Below are positions 21,103 through 34,000 of a stretch of DNA of 64,000 bases, one piece after another. Position numbers and translations under genes: made by a program. Each line of letters starts with the position of its first letter. Position 1 is the first letter of the stretch. The DNA is from Trematomus loennbergii (lineage: Eukaryota; Chordata; Actinopteri; Perciformes; Nototheniidae): NCBI GenBank assembly GCA_012861695.1, contig JAAOOA010000134.1, forward strand, positions 312,501 to 376,500. Reading direction: 5' to 3'. The notes beneath the pieces are model-generated. The model was not told the origin of the DNA. It searched no databases and was given only the letters and a program-made list of their open reading frames with translations.

Positions 21103-22231
21103 CATAGAGTGGCGAAGTCACGCCCATCTATTTCCGCCCCATGGGACCTTATTTCGGAAAAATAATGTATTGAAGTCAATGAAGAGAGAAAACGTATCTT
21201 TCGATCCCGTTTGAATTGTGCCATGAATTACACATATGATGTTTGTCAATCTTAAAAAATCATTTCCATGTCAAAAAAGTCACAGTTTGTCGTAAAACTG
21301 TTGAAATATAAGACTATGAAAAATACGCAACTAGAAAGACTACAAATCCCAGAGTCGCGTAAGTGATGTCACAATTGTTTTCCTCCACTAAGAGATAGCT
21401 AAGATCAGTGCCATATAGATAGAATCTATCTATATGGCACTGGCTAAGATAAGATAACTTTAACAAGATGCCTGTGTGCTTAGTACCAGGTTGTTATCAT
21501 ACCAGCAATGGGTCTTGCTCGTTCTTTCGCTTCCCGTCTGATGAAAGGACCAGGAGTGTCTGGATCAAGCTAGCTAGTACGTTAGTTAGCATTACAGCCT
21601 TCTCATTTTTATTAGCCTTAACATGAAGTAACATTAAGTAACCCAAAATGTTAAACAGTAAGAGTAGTAGTCATATTTCGTGAACCCTTTGAAGAGTACT
21701 GTCACACCGGTGTGATCATTGTATAATACACAATTTAAGCCCGGGGAGAAATGCTAACGCTAACGCTAGCGATCTTCTCTACTTCATGCTATCTGCACAA
21801 ATGGTTGACATTAAACATTAAAAAGACCATTCAGTTCAGAGAGAATCAAAGGAAGGCAGGCAGGCAGCTTTGCATGACTTTCTTCAGGACGTGTTTCATT
21901 GTGGTGACAGTGAGGGTAGTCAATCGTTTTGTTGACAAGACAGTAGTGACGGCCATCTTGGTGACGTGTGTTGTTCTGTGAGACCAGAGATGTAGTTCAT
22001 TGAGCGTTTCACACAAACAAATGTGTTACTTCGCAGTTTTACGACACATTTTTTTTTTTTTGACTTGCAAAATTATCTTTTAAATGACAAACATCATATG
22101 TGTAATTCGTGGCACAAATCAAATGGGATCGAAAGATAATCTTTCTCTCTCCATTGACTTCAATACATAATTTTTCCGAAATAAGGTCCCATGGAGGTCC
22201 ACCGGAAGGGGAGGGACTTTGCCACTCTATG
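21103..22231. mobile_element. THAP-bearing DNA transposon, deletion derivative
   Basis: The inverted ends CATAGAGTGGCGAAGTC and GACTTTGCCACTCTATG extend with gaps for about 150 bases (TTATTTCGGAAAAAT, then TTGAAGTCAATG and CACATATGATGTTTGTCA, on both sides). The interior carries a THAP-domain first exon but no catalytic region. Transposon families with THAP fingers are P, Kolobok and ISL2EU; which applies cannot be settled here. No target duplication could be read. Confidence 0.65.
21468..21626 (+). CDS. THAP-domain N-terminus of a transposase
   Basis: The 52-codon frame starts MPVCLVPGCYHTSNGSCSFF and continues RFPSDERTRSVWIKL. The Cx4C pair, SFFRFP and W.K match the first half of a THAP C2CH finger, a DNA-binding domain. 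The frame then runs into unrelated hydrophobic residues and stops, so the second half of the finger would be on a lost or unrecognised exon. Confidence 0.6.
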   Translation: MPVCLVPGCYHTSNGSCSFFRFPSDERTRSVWIKLASTLVSITAFSFLLALT

Positions 22232-22260
22232 GGGCAGACCAGCCGTCCAGGCAACACTCA

Positions 22261-23904
22261 GGCCGTTTCTCAATCGCGAGGATATTGGCTTCCAAGCCAA
22301 TATTTCAAGGATACTACGTCATCGAGTGCCGCCGAAGGACTGTTCCAATCTCCAGCATACTTGGAATTCCACCGAGGCCGCGTCCTTGGTTTGGGGGAAA
22401 TTTCGAGGCTGCACATGGCAGAGATGGAGTACTCGAGTCGGACTCGAGTGCCGATTTTCGGACTCGTGACTCGACTCGGACTCGCGCACTGATTGACGCG
22501 ACTCGGACTTGGACTCGTGAATTCTCGCGCACGATGACTTGGACTCGCCTCGGACTCGTGAATTATCGCGTACGCTGACTTGGACTCGGACTCGGACTCG
22601 TGAATATTTCCCCCCACGATGACTCGGACTCGACTTGTACATTGACGCTCCGACTTGGACTCGGACTCGGACTCGAGCAAGTTTTTTATGGAGTCTGATG
22701 TCCTCTATCCTGGCGTGTGCACGGCTGCGAGGCGAGTTCACGTACTGGGCCCCGCTATTCCAGTCTAAAGATGTCTAGAGACACACCCCGCATCGCGCTG
22801 TATGCTTTCACACATTCTGCTTCCACATTGGAAAAGAGCAGCGCAAAATGCTCTATGTGGAAACAATATTGAAGAGAAGGCTGCGTAACACATTACTCTA
22901 AACATCGAGTTCAGACATATAGGCTGTCTTGAACACTATCATCAGAGTACCGTGATCTAATCAATAAATAAAGATCCAGCCGATAACACGAAAGCACATA
23001 TGGCTACTTAACATGCAGAATGACGTCATTTTGCATGCTAAGTAGCCATGTGCTTTCTGGGGATCAATCTTTATCTGTAAACCGATTTAACCGTAAAAGT
23101 TCCTTCAAAATAAGAGTCCCGATCTTATTACTATCAAAATAAAAGTGCAAAACGAAAACTTTACCATAGGAAAATATTGGCATACAAATATAATCACTTC
23201 TCTAAAAGGTAACTCATTTTAAACATAGTTTTTATTTATATATAATAATAATATTAATATTAGTAATAAGCTTTATACTTGTATAGCACCTATTACAAGA
23301 ATCGTAGCCAAACTGGCTTCACAGCAGTTCAATAGACAGATTAGTATAACATGACAGGATAAAAGCAATGTAGAGGAGTAGCTACATTTCAACAAATATA
23401 TCCACGAAGATTAATACATGAAGACTTGTGACTCAGACTTGACTTGGACTCTTCTTAGGTGACTCGGACTTGGACTCGGACTCGAACACAGGTAATGATG
23501 ACTCGGACTCGGACTCGACTCGGACACTCCTTGGGTGACTCGGACTTGGACTCGGACTCGACTACGACTCTCCCTTGGTGACTCGGACTTGGACTCGGAC
23601 TCGAAGAGTGGTGACTCGAGAGTGACTTGGACTCGTGAATTGGTGACTTGACTACAACACTGGCACATGGGTAGACTTCGCGTCCTTAAAATCCCCACAA
23701 TGCTTTGCGCATGGACCAATTTCCCCAAATCTGTGGCGGAAGATGTAAGGCGGGGCCTCTCATATGACGCACACCTGCACACTTGCTAGCCTGTTCCACT
23801 CTTCGTTTTCCGAATAGCAGGAAGTATTCTTGCCTTGCTTCTGAAGCAAGATGCTCGGCTCGGCTGTGCTACCAAGCCAGCATCCTCGCGATTGAGAAAC
23901 AGCC
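22261..23904. mobile_element. Element with GGCYGTTTCTCAAT ends, split by a hAT
   Basis: The left end GGCCGTTTCTCAATCGCGAG and the inverse of the right end GGCTGTTTCTCAATCGCGAG are inverted repeats. TCA at 22258-22260 and 23905-23907 is a 3-bp duplication, as in PIF/Harbinger-like elements. The family recurs at 41095-41500. Own sequence is 22261-22418 and 23663-23904. Confidence 0.65.
22419..23662. mobile_element. hAT element packed with GACTCG/GACTTG repeats
   Basis: The ends CAGAGATGGAGTACTCGAG and (right) CTTGACTACAACACTG are flanked by a perfect 8-bp duplication, GCACATGG at 22411-22418 and 23663-23670. About 200 bases on each side consist mostly of GGACTCG/GGACTTG words. The interior 22690-23400 has no coding frame. 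It is related in terminal motif to 14590-16096. Confidence 0.85.
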
Positions 23905-24120
23905 TCAGTCAGGCAGTAGTGTAGCGGTGAAGCACAGTAGGGCAGGCAAGCCAGCTGTGCAGACAGACACAGCCGTGAGGGCAGACCAGTCAGGCAACAC
24001 TCAGTCAGGCAGGCAAGACACTCGTAGAAGTAGAGCAGTCGTGGATGCAACACAGATGTAGAGGCAAAACAGCAGTCCCTCTTTATCAAGCTTCCAGCGC
24101 AGAGCCTAGCAGACATTTAA

Positions 24121-24899
24121 AGGAGAGGTGTCATGCTTTTCCGGTTATTACCCGTCCCCTTGTGTGTTATGAAGGTTTTTATGCATGTAAACGGTGTGCA
24201 GAGTCAAAACCCTCAAAGTACACCCTATAGCGAGTAAAACTCTAACACAGAAAATACCTCCCTAAAACGCCTCGTTGGAGATACGTCATTGTCGGAACGA
24301 AATGGACCAATCCATGGAGCCGTTACATTACGTCCGCGGAGCCGTTACGTTAAGCCCCCGCTGATTGGTCCAAATTGACCAATCCACGGACTTCCTCACA
24401 CACACATCTGTGTTCAGGAAGCAGGCAGCTCAGCTGATTTCTCCTCCCTGGCTGCAGGCTGATAACAGACAGTTGGGATCGTGGCGAAATTCTCTCTGCA
24501 GACCCATTCTCACAGCGTTTATCAACCTTTTTCTTACTCAATATCAAGCCACACTTATTGTTTTTACTTCGGATGTGAGTTTGTGTGTGCTCAGGATGAG
24601 TTTGGCTGTGTTTCGCTATGTATCCTAAACAAGGAAACAACACCTCCACGGAGCTCAGCGCGATTCACAACGTCCCGACCAATCAGAGCACACTGTGCTC
24701 ACAGGGAGGGTGGGGGCTGGAGCTTTGGGAGCTACAACGAGCCGTTAAAGGCAGAGAGTGAAATTCAGTGAATACAAGTAGTTACAGAGATGCTGTATTT
24801 GAAACCAATGTGAGTTTGAAAAAATGCACAGTATAAATCTATTTAGTATACCTCAACAATGGAATTATGATCAGTGGAAATGGCCATGACACCTCTCCT
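24121..24899. mobile_element. TTAA-target MITE (AGGAGAGGTGTCATG ends)
   Basis: The inverted ends AGGAGAGGTGTCATG and CATGACACCTCTCCT lie between TTAA at 24117-24120 and 24900-24903. It is a close relative of 52445-53223: both share CCAATCCRCGGAC, TTACGTC and TGTGCTC words internally. No coding region was seen. Confidence 0.8.
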
Positions 24900-25099
24900 T
24901 TAAGGTGATGTTACGATAATAATACTAGATTAAGATTATTCAGGAAGAATGAGACAAGCAGCAGGTTTACCTACCGATTAGGCCAAGTTCAGACAAACAC
25001 ACAGCAGAAGAGCTTCATTTACAGCGGCAGCAGACATGTGCTGCAGGATCCCTGCAAGGGTCTATATAGAGCTTTATTGGCCCTATGGGAAATGTACAA

Positions 25100-25801
25100 G
25101 CTACCCTGCAGTATATAAAGGTAAACTTGCTTCCTATTTATCAGAGGCAACTTTTGAGCATTAATGGATTAAGATTTATGATTTTAAAGTATAACATACA
25201 TTTTTCAGAATATTACGTTTTTCAGGTACTTTTACTTTTACAAATTTGACGACTTAAGGACAACGTATTCAGCACTTTAACATAAATAAAAATAGTAATA
25301 CCACCGTGTGTAGAGATGATCAACACAATACAAATAAATCCAGCATTTAAATGTGATAAACACATGAATGCATCAATGATTATAATCAAAACATATCATA
25401 TATATTATTCTGAATGGGTCGATCTGCATATTGAGTACTGTTTTGATGCCAATACTTTTGTACTTTTACTTCAGTGACATCTTGAATGCAGGACTTTTAC
25501 TGTAACAGAGTATTCCTACACTCTGGTATTTCTACTTTTACTCAAAATATCTGAGTACATCTACTTTTACTCAAGTACAAGGTCTGAGTACTTCTACTTT
25601 TACTCAAGTAAAATATCTGAGTACATCTACTTTTACTCAAGTACAAGGTCTGAGTACTTCTACTTTTACTCAGGTACAAGATCTGAGTACTTCTACTTTT
25701 ACTCAAGTACAAGATCTGAGTACTTCTACTTTTACTAAAGTACAAGATCTGAGTACTTCTACTTTTACTAAATACAAGATCTGAGTACTTATTCCACCTC
25801 T
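25100..25801 (-). mobile_element. hAT-N element (CAGTGGTG family), left-truncated, with 33-bp array
   Basis: The internal sequence TACCCTGCAGTATA and the minisatellite AGTACTTCTACTTTTACTC (33-bp unit, about eight copies, 25530-25790) match the complete element at 39696-40423 in reverse. The right end is TTATTCCACCTCTG. The left terminus is missing. Confidence 0.7.
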
Positions 25802-25919
25802 GCAGCTTACAATAAGTGCAATCAACCACGAGGATGCAAACTCCGAACAGCACGAATCCTGCAAGAACATCAGCTTCAGATATGCCAAACATTTGTAATT
25901 GCTATACAGATATTTGATT

Positions 25920-26462
25920 TGTTTATTTATTTGACAATTGCCAGGGTTCTCACACGCACCAAGCCCTGGCAGCACATCACCCCTACTCTCTTCAACCTCC
26001 ACTGGCTCCCGGTCAAGTCCCGCATCACTTACAAACTCCTGCTCCTCACCTACAAGTCCCTCCATGCCCTCTCCCCTCAGTACCTCACAGATCTCCTCCA
26101 CCCATACATCCCGTCCGGCACCCTTCGATCCTCAGACTCCGGCCTGCTTCCATTCCCCATTCACGCCTCCGCACCTTCGGGGACCGTGCCTTCAGTATCG
26201 CTGCCCCCACCCTCTGGAACTCCCTCCCTGCAGAAATCTGCAACGCCCCTTCTCTCAACATCTTCATATCAACCCTTAAAACTCATCTGTTCAACATCGC
26301 CTTCCAACTATAACTCACTCCCCCCCACTTACACTTCCATTTCTGCCCCCTGTTTTATGTTTATGTTTTTTATGTTTTATGTCTTGTCCTTGTATGTTTC
26401 TTTGTAAAGCGACCTTGAGGTATGAAAGGCACTATATAAATTCAAATTATTATTATTACAAT
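25920..26462 (+). mobile_element. L2/CR1-like LINE 3' end
   Basis: The frame from about 25925 reads RTKPWQHITPTLFNLHWLPV, then KSRITYKLLLLTYKSLHALS, typical of the C-terminal part of L2-type ORF2. A frameshift near 26150 moves the rest (RTFGDRAFSIAAPTLWNSLP) into another frame. The 3' tail ends CACTATATAAATTCAAATTATTATTATTA, a usual L2-type tail. The insertion is strongly 5'-truncated. Confidence 0.8.
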
Positions 26463-27310
26463 TACCTCAAAATGTACACAGAGGGTTCTAAGAACAAGGA
26501 AGAGTGTGTTGGAGTTGGTATATATCCCAGACTTTAAAATATCGATCTCAAAAAGAGCGTCTGATCAATTATCAGTGTACACAGCAGAAAGGCTGGCTGT
26601 AATAATAGGATTACAGTGGGTTGAAGAGGTCAGACCAGATAGGGTGGTGATATATAGATTCATTGTCCATATTAAAAAGCATACAGTCAACAACAACTGC
26701 CAGAGAAGACATTCTCATAGAACTGAATCATAGCCTGTTAAGACTTCACAGAGGCGGTATAGATCTGCAGTTCTGCTGGTGCCTGCACATGAGGGGGTGA
26801 AAGGGAACGAGTGTGCTGATAAATGAGCAAAAAGTGCACTACAAAAGGAAATCACATTACCAGTTCAACTTGGAAAAGGAGAAGGAAAAGCAGTGATTAA
26901 GAAGAAAGGGATGGAGATCTGGCAGAAAAGGTGGGAGAAAGACCAGAAAGGCAAAGAGTATCATAAAGTTCAAAACACAATTGCAATGAATATTTATAAA
27001 GAAAGAAACAAAGGGAGGAAATCATGATAGCTAGACTCAGACTAAATCACACAGCATTGAATGGTACTCTGTATGTCAAGGGGAAAAGTGACAGTGACAA
27101 GTGTGGGAGCTGTGGAGTTAAAGAACATGTGGAACATATCTTATTACATTGTGACACCTATAAAGCTGAAAGAGAAAAACTAAGGATAAAGTGATAGAGG
27201 CAGAGAGGGAATGGAGTGTGGTTGGTATTCTGGGAACAGAAGGAGAGGGAGGAAGAGCTACCAGAAAGGCACTGTTTACCTTTCTGAGGGAAACGGGTAG
27301 GAAAAATAAT
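26463..27310 (+). pseudogene. LINE ORF2 C-terminus with RNase H domain, decayed
   Basis: The frame near 26467 reads YTEGSKNKEECVGVGIYIPD, then SVYTAERLAVIIGLQWVEEV and RPDRVVI. The order YT(D/E)GSK, AE, and a downstream HEGVEGNECAD (near 26790, other frame) is that of RNase H domains in I/Nimb-type LINEs. At 27060-27180 a Cys/His motif (CGVKEHVEHILLHCDTYKAE) follows. Several stops and frameshifts are present. The 3' part ends near 27478 in a GGCGGTATGCACC ... AGAAGAAGAAG tail, and a related tail is seen near 48165-48228. Confidence 0.7.
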
Positions 27311-27478
27311 TTAACATTAGGTTAGAATAGATCATGGATGATTGTTTTGTTTTGTTTTATTTATTCTATGGTTTCTTATTTTATTTTTCGTTATTTTGTT
27401 TTATTAGAGATGGAATGACATGATAATACACACTCATGTACAGTAGGTGGCGGTATGCACCCTAAAGTTGTTTGCAAT

Positions 27479-27792
27479 CCGCCATAAACCGAGAGAAGAA
27501 GAAGCTCTTTCTAACCTGGATCCATGAGGCGTCTCGTCGCTACGGTTCTCTCTCTCTCTGTGTTCCTGAGAAAGCGTTTGTGAGCCCAGGACTACTGATC
27601 CATCATCTGTGTGTCTGGATAAACCTCTGAATGGACTCTGTGCTTTTTTTCTGGAGCGTTTACCTCGGAATATAGGAGCTAGCTTAGCATGCTAGCTGGA
27701 AACACGTTAGCAACACTAGTCAGATTGAGAGTTTGGTGAAGAGAGAAACGGTGTGTTTAACGGAGTTCGCAGGAAAAGGTGATCTAGTAAAC
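27479..27792 (+). promoter_or_regulatory. Presumed promoter and 5' UTR of the zinc-finger gene
   Basis: This segment lies directly upstream of the coding start. No TATA box was identified. It has a CTCTCTCTCTC pyrimidine tract near 27550 and an in-frame upstream ATG at 27733, 20 codons before the preferred start. The transcription start was not determined; the assignment is by position only. Confidence 0.35.
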
Positions 27793-28006
27793 ATGAGTAA
27801 AGTCCAAATGCTGCTGTCGTTGAAGAAGCAGCGATTCACTGCTGCTGCTGAAGATATATTTGCTCTGTTTGAAAAAACGATAGCAGAGCACGAGGAGGAG
27901 CTGTCTCTTTCCAAAGAGGAGCTGTCTCTTTCCAAAGAGGAGAACGAGAGACTCCAGAAACTACTGGACGCTGTTTTACAGCCTCAGCTTCGGATACACA
28001 GAGCAG
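27793..28006 (+). CDS. Zinc-finger gene exon 1, coiled-coil N-terminus
   Basis: 71 codons plus one base are followed by donor GTCTGT. Heptad-like [20 protein letters not shown] indicates a coiled coil and includes a duplicated SLSKEEL unit (24 bases, 27901-27948). [15 protein letters not shown] is the usual exon-1 end in this family. A hAT insertion starts only 36 bases after the exon. Confidence 0.88.
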
Positions 28007-31000
28007 GTCTGTTCCCTTTACTCTTCATTAACACTTTAAAGCAGAGGTGTCCAAACTACGGCCCGGGGGCCAAATGCGGCCCGCTGGCCATTTTGAATTG
28101 GCCCTCAGCTAATTCAAAAAGTATAATGAAATATGGCCCACAAATGAAACTTTTGCTTTTCTTATATTGTACTTCTTAAATATATATGTACAGATATATT
28201 ACACAGTAGTATTCATGTGTTAATAAGCCCACTTTTAAAATAAATGCAGTCAATTCATGTTGATAACATTTTCTAACAAATCTTAGTTGATACAAAAAGC
28301 CTAATAACTTATTTACATAACAAGCTTGAAATAGACCCTTCATATTTCATCTTATTATAATCACTCTGAGACTTCTGTTTTTAAGGGATGAGCTGCCAAC
28401 AAGATAAATGAAACCCTATAGAGAGCTGTGATGTAGGCGGTTTTTTTCTTAAAGCATATTCATGTATCGAGCCTAATTTACCTACATGTTGCTAACTTAT
28501 AACTTAAAGTGGACCTATCATAATATATTTAAATGATATATTATTGGGCCATACCTATATAAGGTATATTTATACGTTTCCGTTTTCAAAATTCCAAACA
28601 GATCATGCATTTTAGCCATGCCTCATTTCGCTCTATTTGCTGTTTGCTGTCTACGGGGCTGATTCTGTGAGCTGCAGCTGACCACACCCCCTGCAGGAGA
28701 GGGGAGCCGTGCTCTGATGAAGTCAGAAGAGGGGGAGAAAAATAGATCTCCGTCCTCCATGTTATTATAGGCCTATAGAGTCGTTATTCATTTGTTTTAA
28801 AGCTCAATAAATAACAAAGAAGATTTAAACTTTAACGGACATCTTGACCGGCGAAAGAAAACCTAACTGAAACTCTGCCGCACGGTCCCCTCGTTCCTTG
28901 GAAGAGGCGGAGAGGTGGGTGTTTGTCATCTGCTGGTGGACTAACCGGAGAGAACTAGAAAATGCATTTCCTGCAGAAAATGCGTGCGAATGCTGTAAAC
29001 TGAACATTTGTGGCTGAATTTAGCTGAAAATGCAGAAAAAGCTGAATATGTTATTAGCTGAATGGTAGCTGCTTTTAGCTACAAAAATGCAGAAAAAGCT
29101 AAATATTTAAAAGAAAAGGTTTAAACAAACATGTATAGCCTTGATGTCCTGAAATAGCTGAATACTGTAATAGTTGAATGTTTCTGCAGCTGAAAATAGG
29201 CTGAAGGAGTTAAATATCAGATGTAAGTAGTAGTGAATGAATTTGTATTAAGATGAGAAAAGAAAGTAAAAAAGCTTGGGAAAGCAGCAGAATATTAGAA
29301 CTACAAACTTTTGAACTAACTTGATGGTGAATTATCTGTCGCCATGGCAACGGCATTTGATGACACCCCATAATACGCTTAGATGTGTTGATGGCTGCAT
29401 CGTTACCAAACCTGTGAAGTTTTGGGCCATTTCGAGCATTTTCACTGAAGTTATGAGAAAACCAGTGTTTCATGGTGAGCATTGTGTTGCCAGAAATCTC
29501 AAAACTGTCCCGTAGATGTCTTAACGTCTGGACTGTTAGCACACATGTGAAGTTTGAGCACTTTTTGAACATTTTCATAGGAGTTATACATTAAATTAGG
29601 TTACATTACTCTATCTACATCACCCTCTCTCTTCTCTGATCGCCCTCTCTCTCTCCTCTTGATCGCCCTCTCCTCTCTTGATCGCCCTCTCTCTCTTCTC
29701 TTGATCGCCCTCTCTCTCTTGATCGCCCTCTCTCTCTCCTCTTGATCGCCCTCTCTCTCTTCTCTTGATCGCCCTCTCTCTTCTCTGATCGCCCTCTCTC
29801 TTCTCTCTCTCTTCTCTTGCTCGCCCTCTCTCTTCTCTCTCTCTTCTCTTGCTCGCCGTCTCTCTCTTCTCTTGATCGCCCTCTCTCTTCTCTTGATCGC
29901 CCTCTCTCTCTCTTCTCTTGATCGCCCTCTCTCTCTTCTCTTGATCACCCTCTCACTCTTCTCTTGATCACCCTCTCTCTCTCCTCTTGATCGCCCTCTC
30001 TCCTCTTGATCGCCCTCTCTCTCTTCTCTTGATCGCCCTCTCTCTCTTCTCTGATCGCCCTCTCTCTTCTCTTGATCGCCCTCTCTCTTCTCTCTCTTCT
30101 CTTGCTCCCCTCTCTCTCTCTCTGCTCGCCGTCTCTCTCTTCTCTTGATCGCCCTCTCTCTCTCTTCTCTTGATCGCCCTCCTCTCTCTTCTCTTGATCG
30201 CCCTCTCTTCTTCTCTTGATCGCCCTCTCTCTCTCTTCTCTTGATCGCCCTCTCTCTCTTCTCTTGATCGCCCTCTCTCTCTCCTCTTGATCGCCTCTCT
30301 CTCTCCTCTTGATCGCCCTCTCTCTCTCCTCTTGATCGCCCTCTCTCTCTTCTCTTGATCGCCCTCTCTCTTCTCTTGATCGCCCTCTCTCTCTCTCTTG
30401 ATCCCCCACTCTCTCTCCTCTTGATCACCCACTCTCTCTTCTCTTGATCACCCTCTCACTCTTCTCTTGATCACCCTCTCTCTTCTCTTGATCGCCCTCT
30501 CTCTCTCCTCTTGATCGCCCTCTCTCTCTCCTCTTGATCGCCCTCTCTCTCCCTCTCTCTCCCTCTCTCTTCTCTTGATCGCCCTCTCTCTTCTCTTGAT
30601 CGCCCTCTCTCTCTCTCTTGATCGCCCTCTCTCTCACCTCTTGATCGCCCTCACTCTTCTCTTGATCGCCCTCTCTCTCTCTCCTCTTGATCGCCCTCTC
30701 TCTCTTCTCTTGATCGCCCTCTCTCTCTCTTGATCGCCCTCTCTCTTCTCTCTCTCTTCTCTTGCTCGCCCTCTCTCTCTTCTCTCTCTTCTTGCTCGCC
30801 GTCTCTCTCTTCTTGATCGCCCTCTCTCTTCTCTTGATCGCCCTCTCTCTCTCTTCTCTTGATCGCCCTCTCTCTCTTCTCTTGATCACCTCTCACTCTT
30901 CTCTTGATCACCTCTCTCTCTCCTCTTGATCGCCCTCTCTCCTCTTGATCGCCCTCTCTCTTCTCTTGATCGCCCTCTCTCTTCTCTTGATCGCCCTCTC

Positions 31001-34000
31001 TCTCTCCTCTTGATCGCCCTCTCTCTCTCCTCTTGATCGCCCTCTCTCTCTTCTCTTGATCGCCCTCTCTCTTCTCTTGATCGCCCTCTCTCTCTTCTCT
31101 TGCTCGCCGTCTCTCTCTTCTCTTGATCGCCCTCTCTCTTCTCTTGATCGCCCTCTCTCTCTCTTCTCTTGATCGCCCTCTCTCTCTCTTCTCTTGATCG
31201 CCCTCTCTCTCTTCTCTTGATCGCCCTCTCTCTCTCCTCTTGATCGCCCTCTCTCTCTCCTCTTGATCGCCCTTTCTCTCTCCTCTTGCTCGCCCTCTCT
31301 CTCTTCTCTTGCTCGCCGTCTCTCTCTTCTCTTGATCGCCCTCTCTCTTCTCTTGATCGCCCTCTCTCTCTTCTCTTGATCGCCCTCTCTCTCTCTTCTC
31401 TTGATCGCCCTCTCTCTCTTCTCTTGATCCCCCACTCTCTCTCCTCTTGATCACCCACTCTCTCTTCTCTGATCACCCTCTCACTCTTCTCTTGATCACC
31501 CTCTCTCTCTTCTCTTGATCGCCCTCTCTCTCTCCTCTTGATCGCCCTCTCTCTCCTCTTGATCGCCCTCTCTCTCTCTCTTGATCGCCCTCTCTCTCCC
31601 TCTCTCTCTTCTCTTGATCGCCCTCTCTCTCTCTTGATCACCCTCTCTCTCTTCTCTTGATCGCCCTCTCTCTCACCTCTTGATCGCCCTCACTCTTCTC
31701 TTGATCACCCTATCACTCTTCTATCACCCTCTCTCTTCTCTTGATCGCCCTCTCTCTCTCCTCTTGATCGCCCTCTCTCCTCTTGATCGCCTCTCTCTCT
31801 TTCTTGATCGCCCTCTCTCTTCTCTTGATCGCCCTCTTCTCTCCTCTTGATCGCCCTCTCTCTTCCTCTTGATCGCCCTCTCTCTCTTCTCTTGATCGCC
31901 CTCTCTCTTCTCTTGATCGCCCTCTCTTTCTCTCTCTTCTCTTGCTCGCCCTCTCTCTTCTCTTGCTCGCCGTCTCTCTCTTCTCTTGATCGCCCTCTCT
32001 CTTCTCTTGATCGCCCTCTCTTCTCTCTCTTGATCGCCCTCTCTCTCTCTCTTCTCTTGATCGCGCCTCTCTCTCTTCTCTTGATCGCCCTCTCTCTCTC
32101 CTCTTGATCGCCCTCTCTCTTCCTCTTGATCGCCCTTTCTCTCTCCTCTTGATCGCCCTCTCTCTCTTCTCTTGATCGCCCTCTCTCTCTTCTCTTGATC
32201 GCCCTCTCTCTCTCCTCTTGATCCCCCACTCTCTCTCCTCTTGATCACCCACTCTCTCTTCTCTTGATCACCCTCACTCTTCTCTTGATCACCCTCTCTC
32301 TTCTCTTGATCGCCCTCTCTCTCCTCTTGATCGCCCTCTCTCTCCTCTTGATCGCCCTCTCTCTCTCCTCTTGATCGCCCTCTCTCTCCCTCTCTCTCTT
32401 CTCTTGATCGCCCTCTCTCTTCTCTTGATCACCCTCTCTCTCTCTTCTCTTGATCGCCCTCTCTCTCACCTCTTGATCGCCCTCACTCTTCTCTTGATCA
32501 CCCTATCACTCTTCTATCACCCTCTCTCTTCTCTTGATCGCCCTCTCTCTCCTCTTGATCGCACCTCTCTCTCCTCTTGATCGCCTCTCTCTCTCCTCTT
32601 GATCGCCCTCTCTCTCTCCTCTTGATCGCCCTCTCTCCTCTTGATCGCCCTCTCTCTCTCCTCTTGATCACCCTCTCTCTCTCTTCTCTTGATCACCCTC
32701 TCTCTTCTCTTGATCGCCCACTCTCTCCTCTTGATCGCCCACTCTCTCTCCTCTTGATCGCCCACTCTCTCTCCTCTTGATCGCCCTATCTCTCTCCTCT
32801 TGATCGCCCTTTCTCTCTTCTCTTGATCGCCCTCTCTCTCTCCTCTTTATCGCCCTCTCTCTCCTCTTGATCGCCCTCTCTCTCCTCTTGATCGCCCTCT
32901 CTCTCTCTCGATCGCCCTCTCTCTTCTCTTGATCGCCCTCTCTCTCCTCTTTATCGCCCTCTCTCTCTCCTCTTGATCGCCCTCTCTCTCCTCTTGATCG
33001 CCCTCTCTCTCCTCTTGATCACCCTCTCTCTCTCCTCTTGATCACCCTCTCTTTTTTCTTGATCGCCCTCTCCTCTTGATCGCCCTCTCTCTCTCTTCTC
33101 TTGATCACCCTCCTTTTCTCTTCTCTTGATCACCCTCTCTTTTCTCTTGATCGCCCACTCTCTCTCCTCTTGATCGCCCACTCTCTCTCCTCTTGATCGC
33201 CCTCTCTCTCTCTCTTGATCCCCTCTCTCTCTTCTCTTGATCGCCCTCTCTCTCTCCTCTTGATTGCCCTCTCTCTCCTCTTGATCGCCCTCTCTCTCTC
33301 TCTTGATCGCCCACTCTCTCTCCTCTTGATCGCCCACTCTCTCTCCTCTTGATCGCCCACTCTCTCTCCTCTTGATCGCCCTCTCTCTCTCCTCTTGATC
33401 GCCCTCTCTCTCTTCTCTTGATCGCCCTCTCTCTCTCCTCTTGATCGCCCTCTCTCTCCTCTTGATCGCCCTCTCTCTCTCCTCTTGATCGCCCTCTCTC
33501 TCCTCTTGATCGCCCTCTCTCTCTCCTCTTGATCGCCCTCTCTCTCTCCTCTTGATCGCCCTCTCTCTCTCTTCTCTTGATCACCCTCTCTTTTCTCTTG
33601 ATCGCCCTCTCTCCTCTTGATCGCCCTCTCTCTCTCCTCTTGATCGCCCTCTCTCTTCTCTTGATCGCCCTCTCTCTCCTCTTGATCGCCCTCTCTCTCT
33701 CCTCTTGATCGCCCTCTCTCTCTTCTCTTGATCACCTCTCTTTCTCTTGAGCCCACTCTCTCTCTTGATCGCCCTCTCTCTCTTCTCTTGATCGCCCTCT
33801 CTCTCTTCTCTTGATCACCCTCTCTTTTCTCTTGATCGCCCACTCTCTCCTCTTGATCGCCCTCTCCTTCCTCTTGATCGCCCTCTCTCTCTATTCTCTT
33901 GATCGCCCTCTCTCTCTATTCTCTTGATCGCCCTCTCTTTTCTCTTGATCGCCCACTCTCTCTCCTCTTGATCGCCCTCTCTCTCTCCTCTTGATCGCCC

